Numbered from the stretch's first letter, positions 34,646 to 42,947 are shown. The stretch: DNA of 64,000 nt from Acidimicrobiia bacterium (GCA_030584185.1 CP129495.1:124001-188000); one strand, 5' to 3'. Made by a program: numbers and translations. Notes: generated by a model from the sequence alone, not told the origin.

Positions 34646-34957
34646 GTGACAGACCCGCCGGCACTATCGCCCGAGCAACGAGCCGTCGCACTGGAGCGTG
34701 CCGCCGAGGCCAGGCGGGTACGTGCCGAGGTCCGACGGGCGCTGGGCAGCGGTGAGACCGGTCTTGCGGAGGTCCTCGAGCAGGCACACGACGACCTCAT
34801 CGGGGGGATCAAGGTGAAGGCACTCCTCACGGCCCTGCCCGGTCTGGGAAAGGTGAAGTCGCGCCGACTGATGGAGCAGCTGGGAATATCCGAGAATCGC
34901 CGGCTGCGTGGACTCGGGATCAGGCAGAAGCGGGCTCTGCTCGACGCCCTGGGCTGA
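34646..34957 (+). CDS. mihF: Actinobacterial integration host factor (mIHF)
   Basis: A 103-residue basic nucleoid protein found only in actinobacteria. Recognisable segments are LSPEQRAVALERAAEARRVRAEV, the helix-two-turn-helix region KVKALLTALPGLGKVKSRRLMEQLGI and the end RRLRGLGIRQKRALLDALG. GTG start, with GGAGGAG about 7 bases upstream. mihF is normally followed by gmk and rpoZ; here an oppositely oriented kinase gene ends immediately next to it (adjacent stops TGA/TCA), and rpoZ follows farther on. Confidence 0.95.
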   Translation: MTDPPALSPEQRAVALERAAEARRVRAEVRRALGSGETGLAEVLEQAHDDLIGGIKVKALLTALPGLGKVKSRRLMEQLGISENRRLRGLGIRQKRALLDALG

Positions 34958-35836
34958 TCAGCCTTCCTCTTCGGGTCGAGCCCAGGCCGGCAGCGTGTCG
35001 AACGAGAACCCGTTGGCCGCTTCCCACGCCCGGACCTTGGCCGGCGTGACGCCTGACCGCGACGGCGGACGCCCATAGGCGGCGAGCCGGCACTCGACGA
35101 GGGACCTGCCTCCCTCGATCGCTGCCATCACCGTCCCGTGGCCGGCGACGATGACCGGGAAGCCGTCGCACACCGCGACCGAGATGTCCGAGGTCGGCCC
35201 GACGGCGAAGTCGGTGCCCCGGGCACGCGAGGGAAGCAGGCGGCGCGGCGAGAGCATGCAGCGCGGCTGGATCGGTGGCGGCGAGGCCACGGTTGACAAG
35301 ACCGCATCGGCGACTGCTTCCGCCGGCGCATGGGTGGAGTCGACGATGAGGTCGTAGTTGCGCCAGTCGTCGCGCACCACCCCGTAGAGCGCCAGGTAGC
35401 GGCGAGCCTCGACCCGCTCCCGTGTCTTTCCCTTCTCCCGAGCGGCGTCGATCGAGTCGTGGTGCTCGTCGTGGCGTCCGGCCCCGTAGACGCGGCGGGC
35501 ACCCTCGGCGGCATCGACCACGATGAAGACCTTGAAGGAATCGGGCACGAAGAACCATGCCATGCGCGAGTCGATGACCAGTGGACGCGGGTCGTCGGCC
35601 AGGCGGCGCAGGTGGCCGTCCACCTCGTCGTCGACCTCGGGGTGACCGCGGGCGTACTCGTTTAGTTCGAGGACGGTCATCCCCAACCGGTCGGCCAGGC
35701 GGCGGAACACGCCACCCGTCGAGAAGAGGTCCATGCCGGTGCGGTCGGCGATGATGCGCGCCACCGTGGACTTGCCGCTTCCGACGTGCCCGGCGATGGA
35801 GATCATCCGTTGCTGCGGCGTGGAGGGGGCGGTCAC
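34958..35836 (-). CDS. Cytidylate-kinase-like protein with extra C-terminal domain
   Basis: A 292-residue protein. Residues ~12-195 form a P-loop kinase: ISIAGHVGSGKSTVARIIADRTG, STGGVFRRLADRLGM, VIDSRMAWFFVPDSFKVFIVVDA, then RVEARRYLALYGVVRDDWRNYDLIVDST, which is the archaeal-type CMP-kinase pattern. The last ~95 residues contain ISVAVCDGFPVIVAGHGTVMAAIEGG, which looks like a ParB/sulfiredoxin-type fold (tentative). GTG 35836 has AGAGGT upstream; ATG 35806 is an alternative. It occupies the place of gmk on the opposite strand. The nucleotide specificity is not established. Confidence 0.65.
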   Translation of the reverse strand: MTAPSTPQQRMISIAGHVGSGKSTVARIIADRTGMDLFSTGGVFRRLADRLGMTVLELNEYARGHPEVDDEVDGHLRRLADDPRPLVIDSRMAWFFVPDSFKVFIVVDAAEGARRVYGAGRHDEHHDSIDAAREKGKTRERVEARRYLALYGVVRDDWRNYDLIVDSTHAPAEAVADAVLSTVASPPPIQPRCMLSPRRLLPSRARGTDFAVGPTSDISVAVCDGFPVIVAGHGTVMAAIEGGRSLVECRLAAYGRPPSRSGVTPAKVRAWEAANGFSFDTLPAWARPEEEG

Positions 35837-35861
35837 GGGACCTCTGTCGGCTGGGCGAGCC

Positions 35862-35867
35862 AGGCTA
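35862..35867 (-). promoter_or_regulatory. -10 box TAGCCT for the minus-strand kinase gene
   Basis: Read on the minus strand this is TAGCCT, 25 bases before GTG 35836. It lies in the divergent gap shared with rpoZ. Confidence 0.4.
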
Positions 35868-35915
35868 CCAGCGTCCCCTGCGCATCCCGGTGGCAGAAGC
35901 GGGACCAGGCGCCGG

Positions 35916-35921
35916 TATACT
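35916..35921 (+). promoter_or_regulatory. -10 box TATACT of rpoZ
   Basis: TATACT is a strong -10 box located 29 bases before the rpoZ ATG. No clear -35 is present at 17 bases. It probably drives rpoZ-coaBC-priA. Confidence 0.55.
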
Positions 35922-35950
35922 CGTCCCGTCCCCGACCCGGGTTTCCAATC

Positions 35951-36181
35951 ATGATGATCGAGCCTCCGATCGAGACCGTCCTGCAGCGCACCGGCCATCG
36001 GTTCACCCTGGTGGTGCTGGCGGCTCGCCGTGCTCGACAGATCCAGGCCTACTTCAACCAGCTCGGCGATGGCATCGGCGCCTACGTGCCGCCTCAGGTG
36101 CACTCGCTGTCGCGCAAGCCACTGTCGATCGCCTTCGAGGAGATCGCCGCCGACAAGGTCGTCGTCGACGCCGGCGAATAA
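35951..36181 (+). CDS. rpoZ: RNA polymerase omega subunit
   Basis: A 76-residue protein that assists beta' folding. The core omega motif is FTLVVLAARRARQIQAYFNQLGDG, and the end KPLSIAFEEIAADKVV is typical of actinobacterial omega. Two ATG codons lie in tandem (35951, 35954); either gives a normal N-terminus. coaBC follows after 2 bases, as in mycobacteria. Confidence 0.93.
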   Translation: MMIEPPIETVLQRTGHRFTLVVLAARRARQIQAYFNQLGDGIGAYVPPQVHSLSRKPLSIAFEEIAADKVVVDAGE

Positions 36182-36183
36182 CC

Positions 36184-37365
36184 ATGCTCGCCGGTAGGCG
36201 GATCGTCCTCGGCGTCACCGGGGGGGTGGCCGCATTCAAGGCCGCCTACCTGGCTCGACGCCTCGTGGAGGCCGGCGCCGAGGTGCGCGTCGTGATGACG
36301 CCATCGGCCACCGAGTTCCTCGGTCCGCAGACGATGGCCGCCATCACCGGCAGCCCGCCGCTCACCGGGCTGTTCGGACAGGACTCCGTTTCGCCCCACA
36401 CCGAGCTGGCATCCTGGGCGGATCTGATCGTGGTGGCACCGGCCACTGCCGCCACCCTCGCCCGTCTCGCCACCGGCGAGAGCGAGGACCTCCTCACCGC
36501 CACGATCCTCGCCTTCGCTGGGCCCGTGGTGATGGCCCCCGCCATGCACACCGAGATGTGGGAGCACCCGGCGACGCGTCGCAACGTTCAGACTCTCGCC
36601 GGCGACGGTGTCACCCTGGTCGGGCCTGCCACCGGCGCCCTCGCCGGTGGCGACGAAGGCCCAGGTCGGATGGTCGAGCCCGAAGAGATCGTGTCCGCCG
36701 TGGAGGGAGCCCTCTCCGGTGGCGACCTCTCAGGGTGGAGGGTGCTGGTCAGCGCAGGCGGCACGCGGGAACCGCTTGATCCGGTTCGCTACCTGGGCAA
36801 CCGCTCCTCGGGGAAGATGGGAAACGCCATCGCCGAGGCGGCCTGGCGTCGTGGAGCCGATGTGGTGCTGGTGACGGCGGGCGAGCCGCCCTCGCGAGGG
36901 TCGTTCGAGGTGGTTCGGGTGGAGACGGCCGAGGAGATGGCCGAGGCGGTCTGGGCGAGAGCCGTCGACTCCGATGTGGTCGTCCTCGCCGCTGCCGTCG
37001 CCGACTTCCGACCCGCCCACTCGGCCGAGCAGAAGCTGCGCCGTGCCTCGGGGCCGCCCGAGGTGGTGTTGGAGGCCACGCCGGACATCCTCGCCGGGGT
37101 GGCGGCCCTCGATCCCCGTCCCTTCCTCGTGGGCTTCGCCGCCGAGGCCGGTCCCACCGAGGCTGCGGCCCCGAAGGCGGTGGAGAAGGGGGTCGACATG
37201 TTGGTCGCCAACGACGTGACCGCCCCCGGGGCCGGGTTCGGAACCGACACCAACGTGGTGTCGGTGTTCTTCCCGGACGGCCGGCGTCAGGACTGGCCCC
37301 TCCAGACCAAGTCGGCGGTGGCGGAGCGGCTGTGGGACCTGGTGACTCAGGAACGCCCTCGCTGA
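36184..37365 (+). CDS. coaBC: Bifunctional CoaBC (phosphopantothenoylcysteine synthetase/decarboxylase)
   Basis: A 393-residue coenzyme A biosynthesis enzyme. The N-terminal FMN decarboxylase (CoaC) has GVTGGVAAFKAAYLARRL, VMTPSATEFLGP, the active His in PHTELASWAD and PAMHTEMWEHPAT. The C-terminal synthetase (CoaB) starts at about residue 185 with VLVSAGGTREPLDPVRYLGNRSSGKMG and continues with AAVADFRP and LVANDV. Both halves look complete. The end overlaps the likely priA start. Confidence 0.95.
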   Translation: MLAGRRIVLGVTGGVAAFKAAYLARRLVEAGAEVRVVMTPSATEFLGPQTMAAITGSPPLTGLFGQDSVSPHTELASWADLIVVAPATAATLARLATGESEDLLTATILAFAGPVVMAPAMHTEMWEHPATRRNVQTLAGDGVTLVGPATGALAGGDEGPGRMVEPEEIVSAVEGALSGGDLSGWRVLVSAGGTREPLDPVRYLGNRSSGKMGNAIAEAAWRRGADVVLVTAGEPPSRGSFEVVRVETAEEMAEAVWARAVDSDVVVLAAAVADFRPAHSAEQKLRRASGPPEVVLEATPDILAGVAALDPRPFLVGFAAEAGPTEAAAPKAVEKGVDMLVANDVTAPGAGFGTDTNVVSVFFPDGRRQDWPLQTKSAVAERLWDLVTQERPR

Positions 37366-39068
37366 GCGGTGCCGTCCGGGTCGTGCCGGATGTGCCTTCG
37401 TTTGCCGTCGATGATGGTTTTGCATACGCCGTACCCGACGGGATGACTCTCGCCGTGGGTAGCGTCGTCCGGGTGCCCCTCGGCGGCCGCCGGGTGCGCG
37501 GCTGGGTGGTGGGTGGAGAGCGAGAACGGCCCGGTCTGCGGTCGGTTCTATCCACCTCGGGCAACCTGCCGGTGTTCGGCGTCGACACCCTCGAGGTGTT
37601 GCGGTGGGCGGCCGCCCACTACGTGGCACCCCTGGCGGCGGTGCTGAGCAAGACGAGCCCTCCCAACGTCGCCAGAGGTGTCGGCACCATCCCGCAGGTA
37701 CGGCGAGGGGACGCGTCGTCTCGTCGCCTGGTGGTGGCGCCACTTCCCTGGACTGAGGTCATCGCCGCCGAGGCCGAGGGGTTCCTCCTCTCCGGTCGGT
37801 CCGTCATGGTCGTGTGCGCCACGGTCGTCGAGGCAGAAGCCCTTGCGACCTCCCTGGGGGCGGCTCTCGGCATGCCGATCACTGCGGTCTCCTCGGGTAC
37901 CCCGGCGGCAGAGATCACGAGGAGATGGGTTGAGGCCGCCACCCGGCCGGGCACACTCCTGATCGGCACCCGCGAGGTGGTGTTCTGGCCGGTGGCCGCT
38001 CTCGGGCTCGTGGTGCTCGCCGATGAGGGGCGGCGCGGGATGAAGGATCGCGCCACGCCGACCGTTCATGCTCGCGATCTGGTCCTGAAGAGGGCGGAGG
38101 CCGAAGGCTTCGCCACCACGATGCTGGCATTGGTTCCCTCGGCAGAGGCGGTGCTGCGGGCGACCGATGTGGTCGAGACGGCACGGCCGTGGGGGCTGGT
38201 GGAGGTCGTCGACCGCAGTGTCGAGGCTCCGGGCAAGAGCCTGTTCTCCGAGATGGCGGCCGCCGCACTGCGCGCCTCCGGCGACAGGCGGGTTCTGGTG
38301 TTCACACACCGTCGCACCGTGGCGCAGCGATGCGTGCGGTGCCGCCTGCTGCGAGCCTGTCCTGCGTGCGGCGCGGCGCCCGGGGAGTCGGAGGTCTGTC
38401 CCCGGTGCTCGACACCGGTCCCTTCGTGCACCGGCTGTGGAGGGCGGCGTTTCGAGTCGCTGGGCGCTGGGCTTCCTCGCGTGCTGTCGGAGACGGCCCG
38501 GATCGTGCCTCGCGACGAGGTCGGTCCCGTCGACTCGGGCAGGCGTGTCGTGGTGGGCAGCGAGCGCGATCTGCCTGGACTCGAGGTCGACCTGACCATC
38601 GTGGTCGACGGCGACGGCCCGGTGATGGCACCCCACTATCGGGCCACCGAAGATGGCCTGCGCCTGCTGGGTCGCGCCGCGGCCGCCGCCGGCCGCGGCC
38701 CGGGCAGGAGGGCTCTCGTGCAGACCTCCAACCCTTCCCATTCGGTGATGCGGGCCCTGGTCGCCGGGGCTCCGGTGCCTGTGGTGAGAAGCGACGCCGG
38801 CGTTCGCTCCGCTCTGGGGTTTCCTCCAGCGGGTGAAGTCATCGCCCTCGAGGCGACCGGGCTGGAGGCAGCGATGGCCGGCGGGCTTGGGAGGCTCCTT
38901 GGAGGCCGGGCGAGCGTTCACGGTCCGGCACCTGCCGGAGAGGGCCTTCGCTGGCTGATCCAGGGGCCCGACCTGGCACAGGCCCGGGCCGTGCTCCGTC
39001 GGATCGTGGGGCAGTGGCGTGAGGCGGGAGTCAGGGTGCGGATCGATGCCGACCCGACCGATCTCTAG
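37332..39068 (+). CDS. priA: Degenerate actinobacterial PriA (primosomal protein N')
   Basis: A protein of up to 578 residues. The N-terminal DNA-binding domain reads VVPDVPSFAVDDGFAYAVPDGM, the zinc region has four CxxC pairs (CVRC, CPAC, CPRC, CTGC), and the C-terminal domain is preserved. The helicase motifs are lost: the Walker A position reads VVAPLPWTEVI, with no GKT, and the DEEH position is ADEGRRG. Actinobacterial PriA proteins are known to lack helicase motifs. The start is uncertain: GTG 37332 overlaps coaBC, and GTG 37383 would trim 17 residues. The order coaBC-priA-def-fmt is conserved. Confidence 0.85.
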   Translation: MGPGDSGTPSLSGAVRVVPDVPSFAVDDGFAYAVPDGMTLAVGSVVRVPLGGRRVRGWVVGGERERPGLRSVLSTSGNLPVFGVDTLEVLRWAAAHYVAPLAAVLSKTSPPNVARGVGTIPQVRRGDASSRRLVVAPLPWTEVIAAEAEGFLLSGRSVMVVCATVVEAEALATSLGAALGMPITAVSSGTPAAEITRRWVEAATRPGTLLIGTREVVFWPVAALGLVVLADEGRRGMKDRATPTVHARDLVLKRAEAEGFATTMLALVPSAEAVLRATDVVETARPWGLVEVVDRSVEAPGKSLFSEMAAAALRASGDRRVLVFTHRRTVAQRCVRCRLLRACPACGAAPGESEVCPRCSTPVPSCTGCGGRRFESLGAGLPRVLSETARIVPRDEVGPVDSGRRVVVGSERDLPGLEVDLTIVVDGDGPVMAPHYRATEDGLRLLGRAAAAAGRGPGRRALVQTSNPSHSVMRALVAGAPVPVVRSDAGVRSALGFPPAGEVIALEATGLEAAMAGGLGRLLGGRASVHGPAPAGEGLRWLIQGPDLAQARAVLRRIVGQWREAGVRVRIDADPTDL

Positions 39069-39075
39069 ACGGGGC

Positions 39076-39081
39076 TAGCCT
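39076..39081 (+). promoter_or_regulatory. -10 box TAGCCT of def
   Basis: TAGCCT lies 19 bases before the def ATG, with a GGAGAG ribosome site between. It would give a short leadered mRNA for def-fmt. Confidence 0.4.
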
Positions 39082-39100
39082 GCGCGCCTCCAGGAGAGCC

Positions 39101-39601
39101 ATGGCGATCTTCCCCATCCGAACCCATCCCGACCCCGTGCTCCGGCTGCGGGCGGCGGACGTGACCGAGTTCGGCGAGGCTCTGGCGAGGCTCGTGGACG
39201 ACATGACAGAGACCATGTACGCCGCTCCCGGAGTCGGTCTGGCGGCGCCACAGATCGGAGTCTCCCTACGCGTGGTGGTGTTCGACGCCGGCGATGGACC
39301 CCACCATCTGATCAATCCGACGCTGGAGCAGACCTCGGGGACGGCCGAGTACGAGGAGGGGTGCCTCTCGGTGCCCGGGCACTACTGGCCGATCACGCGT
39401 CCCTCGTACGCCCGGGCTCGAGGCACCGATCTGGCGGGCAGGGAGGTCGTGTACGAGGGGGAGGAGCTGATGGGGAGGGTCCTTCAGCACGAGCTGGACC
39501 ACATCGAGGGGATGCTCCTCCTGGAACGGCTCTCCCGGCGGGATCGCCGGGAGGCTCTGCGGGACCTGAGGCGGGAGGCCCTGGAGCGGGGCGTCGGCTG
39601 A
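39101..39601 (+). CDS. def: Peptide deformylase
   Basis: A 166-residue metallopeptidase that removes the formyl group from new proteins. All three motifs are present: GVGLAAPQIG (residues ~45-54), EEGCLSVPG with the metal Cys, and LQHELDHIEG (HExxH). ATG 39101 has GGAGAG five bases upstream. The stop shares one base with the fmt ATG, which couples addition and removal of formyl groups in one operon. Confidence 0.96.
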   Translation: MAIFPIRTHPDPVLRLRAADVTEFGEALARLVDDMTETMYAAPGVGLAAPQIGVSLRVVVFDAGDGPHHLINPTLEQTSGTAEYEEGCLSVPGHYWPITRPSYARARGTDLAGREVVYEGEELMGRVLQHELDHIEGMLLLERLSRRDRREALRDLRREALERGVG

Positions 39602-40533
39602 TGCGTACCGCCTTCTTCGGCACGCCGCAGGAGGCGGTGCCATCACTCGATGCGCTCAGGGAGGTGTCCGAGGTCGCCTTCGTGGTCACCCGGCCCGACC
39701 GGCCACGGGGCAGGTCGGGGCGCTCCGTTGCGCCTCCGGTGAAGTCGGCGGCCCTGGCTGCCGGACTCGGCGTGCTCCAGCCCGCCCACCCTGCGGATGT
39801 GGCAGGGGACCTGGAGGGTTGTTCCGTGGCCGTCGTCGTCGCCTACGGACGGATCCTCCCGGCCTCCCTGCTCTCGGTGCCGGACCACGGTTTCGTGAAC
39901 GTCCACTTCTCGCTGTTGCCCCGCTGGCGGGGGGCCAGTCCGGTGGTGCGAGCAATCCTGGCGGGCGACGAGCTGACCGGTGTCACCCTGATGAGGGTCG
40001 ACGAGGGGCTCGACACGGGGCCGATCCTGGCTTCGGCATCCACCGCCATCGGTGGCGAAGAGAGCGCCGGGGAGCTCACCGCTCGGCTGGCAGCCATGGG
40101 TGCCGACCTGATCAGGACCCACTTGCGGGCCATCGCCGACGGCGAGGCGACCGGGGTTCCCCAGGATCCGGACGGGGTCACCCACGCCGGACGGATCCAC
40201 TCCGATGAGGCGTTCATCGACCCCCGTCGCCACGGGACCGTGGCAACGGGACGGGCCGTCCGTGCCTTCAACCCTCGACCCGGGGCGTGGGGGCTCACCG
40301 AGGAGGGACGCATCAAGCTGTGGCGTGCCCGGCCGGCATCCGTGGAAGGTCCTCCGTCTGGAGTCGCCGAGAAGCGGGGGGGCAGGGTGCTGCTCGGGTG
40401 CCGCGACGGCTCCGTGGAGCTGCTGGAGGTGCAACCGCAGGGCCGCCCGGCGATGGCGGCGGCGGCATGGATGAACGGCCGCCGTGGTGCCCCGGCGGAG
40501 TTCCTGCCGGCTAGCGGACGACCAGGCCGCTGA
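39601..40533 (+). CDS. fmt: Methionyl-tRNA formyltransferase
   Basis: A 310-residue enzyme that formylates initiator Met-tRNA. The N-terminal Rossmann domain has FFGTPQEAVPSL, the catalytic NVHFSLLPRWRGASPVVRAI (Asn-x-His) and MRVDEGLDTGPIL (Asp). The C-terminal OB domain includes AFNPRPGAW and LLGCRDGSVELLEVQPQGR. Its last 23 bases overlap the convergent ppk2 gene. ATG 39601 overlaps def by one base. Confidence 0.95.
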   Translation: MRTAFFGTPQEAVPSLDALREVSEVAFVVTRPDRPRGRSGRSVAPPVKSAALAAGLGVLQPAHPADVAGDLEGCSVAVVVAYGRILPASLLSVPDHGFVNVHFSLLPRWRGASPVVRAILAGDELTGVTLMRVDEGLDTGPILASASTAIGGEESAGELTARLAAMGADLIRTHLRAIADGEATGVPQDPDGVTHAGRIHSDEAFIDPRRHGTVATGRAVRAFNPRPGAWGLTEEGRIKLWRARPASVEGPPSGVAEKRGGRVLLGCRDGSVELLEVQPQGRPAMAAAAWMNGRRGAPAEFLPASGRPGR

Positions 40534-41314
40534 GGTCCTCCTCAGGCGGCGGGTAGCGAGGGTCCAGGGCCTCGATGGTGTCCACGAGCACGCTGCCGAC
40601 GACGAAATTCCGGTACCACTTGCGGTCGGCAGGCACCACGTACCATGGCGCCCACTCGGTGGAGGTGGCGGTGATGGCGTCTTCGAACGCAGCCATGTAG
40701 TCGTCCCAGCGGGCCCGCTCCGCCAGGTCTCCCTTGGCGAACTTCCACTGCTTCGTCGGGTCGTCGATCCGTGCCTGCAGGCGGTCGGCTTGTTCCTGCG
40801 GCGAGATGTGCAGGAAGAACTTCACGATCGTGGTGCCCTCATCGGCCAGCATCCGTTCGAAATCGTTGATGTGCTGGTAGCGCCGGCCCCACACCTCAGC
40901 GGCCACCAGCGAATGGACCCGCACCACGAGCACATCCTCGTAATGAGACCTGTTGAAGATGACGATCTCGCCGTCGCCGGGCACATGGGGATGCACCCGC
41001 CACAGGTAGTCGTGTGCCAGATCCATCGGGGTCGGCCTCTTGAACGAGGCCACCTTGACGCCCTGAGGATTGACCCCGTCGAAGACGTGCCGGATGGTGC
41101 CGTCCTTGCCCCCGCTGTCCATGGCCTGCAGCACCACCAGCAGGCGGTGGCGACCGTCGGCGTAGAACACCTCCTGCAGCTGCTCGAGCCGGTCGTTGAG
41201 CGCCGCGGCCGCCGCCTTGCCCTCGGCCTTGCCTCCCGATGCCAGGGTGTGCTCGCCGGGGTCCCGAGCTGCCAGATCGGCGGCATGGCCCGGGAGAACT
41301 CGATATCGGTCCAT
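40511..41314 (-). CDS. ppk2: Polyphosphate kinase 2 family protein
   Basis: A 267-residue P-loop phosphotransferase using polyphosphate. Walker A is LQAMDSGGKDGTI, Walker B and lid are in FNRSHYEDVLVVRVH, and FFLHISPQEQADRLQARIDDPTKQWKF is typical of the family. It probably makes NDP from NMP or NTP from NDP; the subclass is not resolved. ATG 41314 is chosen because the TAGCCT box ends 6 bases upstream; the in-frame GTG at 41320 abuts that box and could not be transcribed properly. It is divergent from rpe and convergent with fmt. Confidence 0.9.
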   Translation of the reverse strand: MDRYRVLPGHAADLAARDPGEHTLASGGKAEGKAAAAALNDRLEQLQEVFYADGRHRLLVVLQAMDSGGKDGTIRHVFDGVNPQGVKVASFKRPTPMDLAHDYLWRVHPHVPGDGEIVIFNRSHYEDVLVVRVHSLVAAEVWGRRYQHINDFERMLADEGTTIVKFFLHISPQEQADRLQARIDDPTKQWKFAKGDLAERARWDDYMAAFEDAITATSTEWAPWYVVPADRKWYRNFVVGSVLVDTIEALDPRYPPPEEDLSGLVVR

Positions 41315-41320
41315 TCCCAC

Positions 41321-41326
41321 AGGCTA
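41321..41326 (-). promoter_or_regulatory. -10 box TAGCCT of ppk2 (leaderless)
   Basis: Read on the minus strand, TAGCCT is followed by 6 bases and the ppk2 ATG. It is divergent from the rpe -10 box 25 bases away. Confidence 0.55.
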
Positions 41327-41351
41327 GGCGTCGTCCACCGGCGGACGCCGG

Positions 41352-41357
41352 TAACCT
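41352..41357 (+). promoter_or_regulatory. -10 box TAACCT of rpe (leaderless)
   Basis: TAACCT is followed by exactly 7 bases and the rpe GTG, the classic leaderless spacing. Confidence 0.55.
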
Positions 41358-41364
41358 CGCCGTC

Positions 41365-42024
41365 GTGAAAGCCAAGCTGGCGCCATCCCTCCTCGCCGCC
41401 GACTTCGGCCGCCTGGGAGAGGAGATCGGTCGGGTGGAGGGTCTCGTCGACTACCTGCATCTCGATGTGATGGACGGTCACTTCGTTCCCAACCTGACCT
41501 TTGGAATGCCGGTGATCTCCGCCCTGCGCAGGCTGACCGGCCTCGAGTTCGACTGCCACCTGATGGTGACCAACCCGGTGGCACTGTTCGAGCCACTGCG
41601 CCGGGCCGGTGCCGACCTGGTGACCGTTCATGTGGAGGTCCATCCCGATCCGGTCCCGGCGGCGCGAGAGGCGCGCCGGGTCGGGCTTCGATTCGGGCTG
41701 GTCCTCAACCCGTCCACTCCTTTCGCCGCCGCCGAGCCTTTCTTGGAGACCCTGGATGTGTTGTTGGTGATGTCGGTGGAGCCCGGTTTCGGAGGCCAGT
41801 CGTTCATCGAGGAGGTTCTGCCCAAGGTGGAGGCCGCGAGAAAGTCGGTTGACTCGGGAGGTTCGCAGGCCGATATCCAGATCGACGGTGGAATCACCCC
41901 CGCCACGGCACGTTTGGCCCGGGATGCCGGCGCCGACTCGTTCGTGGCCGGTACGGCGATCTTCGGAGCGCCCGACCCGGCGGCGGCGATCGCCGAACTG
42001 AGAGACGCGATAGATGGGACGTGA
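41365..42024 (+). CDS. rpe: Ribulose-phosphate 3-epimerase
   Basis: A 219-residue TIM-barrel metalloenzyme of the pentose phosphate pathway. Conserved segments: LAPSLLAADFGRLGEEI, YLHLDVMDGHFVPNLTFG with the metal and catalytic Asp/His, DCHLMVTNP, MSVEPGFGGQSFIEEVLPKV and IQIDGGITPATA. GTG 41365 is set by a -10 box 7 bases upstream; upstream in-frame sequence is antisense to ppk2. The stop shares one base with the response regulator ATG, so the two are co-transcribed. Confidence 0.95.
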   Translation: MKAKLAPSLLAADFGRLGEEIGRVEGLVDYLHLDVMDGHFVPNLTFGMPVISALRRLTGLEFDCHLMVTNPVALFEPLRRAGADLVTVHVEVHPDPVPAAREARRVGLRFGLVLNPSTPFAAAEPFLETLDVLLVMSVEPGFGGQSFIEEVLPKVEAARKSVDSGGSQADIQIDGGITPATARLARDAGADSFVAGTAIFGAPDPAAAIAELRDAIDGT

Positions 42025-42947
42025 TGGGCGAGACGATCTTGGTGATCGACGACGACGCCGAACTGCTCGAGTTCGTGCGCGATCGTCTGGAGTCCGAGGG
42101 CTTCAAGGTGGAGGCCTCGGAGGACGCCATGTCCGGCTTGACCCGAGCGGCGATGACCCCTCCAGACCTGGTGCTTCTCGACGTCTCCGATCCCGCAGGA
42201 TTCGAGGTGCTGCGCTCGCTGAAGGGCGGGGCGTCCACCGCCAACGTTCCGGTGGTGCTGCTCACGGTCGCCGCCTCCGTCGAGGAGCTGGTCAAGGGTC
42301 TCGACGCCGGGGCTGACGACTACGTCACCAAGCCGTTCGCCGTCGAGGAACTGCTCGCTCGGGTGTCTTCGGTGCTGCGACGGGCAAAGACGATGCGGGA
42401 GCTGTCGCCGCTCACCGGTCTGCCGGGGAACTTCCGGATCGCCGAGGAACTGCAGCTGAGGGTGTCCTCCGGGCTCCCCCTCGCCGTCGTGTACGCCGAC
42501 CTCGACAACTTCAAGGCCTTCAACGACCACTACGGCTTCATGCGCGGCGACAAGGTGATCAAGTTCACTGCGAACACGCTGGTCGAGTCGGCGGTGGAGA
42601 TAGGCGACCCCGGAGCGTTCATCGGCCATGTCGGCGGGGACGACTTCATCCTGGTGATGAACCCCGAGGTGGTCGAGGAGTTCTGCAAGGCGGTCGTGGA
42701 GAGGTTCGATGACGGCATCCTCGACTTCTACGACCCCCAGGAGGCGATGCGCGGCTTCGTCGAGGTCATCGATCGACGAGGGGAGCGCCATGCCTTCCCG
42801 ATCTGTTCGATCTCCATGGGAGTCGCCACCAACTTGCGACGGTCATTCGCCAGTGAATGGGAGGCCTCGGCGGTCGCCTCCGAGATGAAGGAACACGCCA
42901 AGACCGAGGCCGGTTCCTCCTACAAGGTGGATCGCCGCACCACCTGA
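42024..42947 (+). CDS. Response regulator with GGDEF-type (GGDDF) output domain
   Basis: A 307-residue protein. The receiver domain (residues 1-120) has the acidic pocket IDDDAEL, phosphoacceptor Asp in VLLDVSD and Lys in VTKPF. The output domain resembles a diguanylate cyclase: [36 protein letters not shown], then [11 protein letters not shown]. The signature is GGDDF rather than GGDEF, so the catalytic Glu is replaced by Asp, and the region around the C-terminal part is longer than usual. It may be active, weak, or only a GTP/c-di-GMP sensor. An in-frame GTG lies 3 bases upstream. Confidence 0.8.
   Translation: MGETILVIDDDAELLEFVRDRLESEGFKVEASEDAMSGLTRAAMTPPDLVLLDVSDPAGFEVLRSLKGGASTANVPVVLLTVAASVEELVKGLDAGADDYVTKPFAVEELLARVSSVLRRAKTMRELSPLTGLPGNFRIAEELQLRVSSGLPLAVVYADLDNFKAFNDHYGFMRGDKVIKFTANTLVESAVEIGDPGAFIGHVGGDDFILVMNPEVVEEFCKAVVERFDDGILDFYDPQEAMRGFVEVIDRRGERHAFPICSISMGVATNLRRSFASEWEASAVASEMKEHAKTEAGSSYKVDRRTT

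Noticed and set aside
37332-37382. Frameshift or truncation in priA
   Set aside because: The missing helicase motifs are a known actinobacterial trait and the frame is continuous; only the exact start is uncertain.
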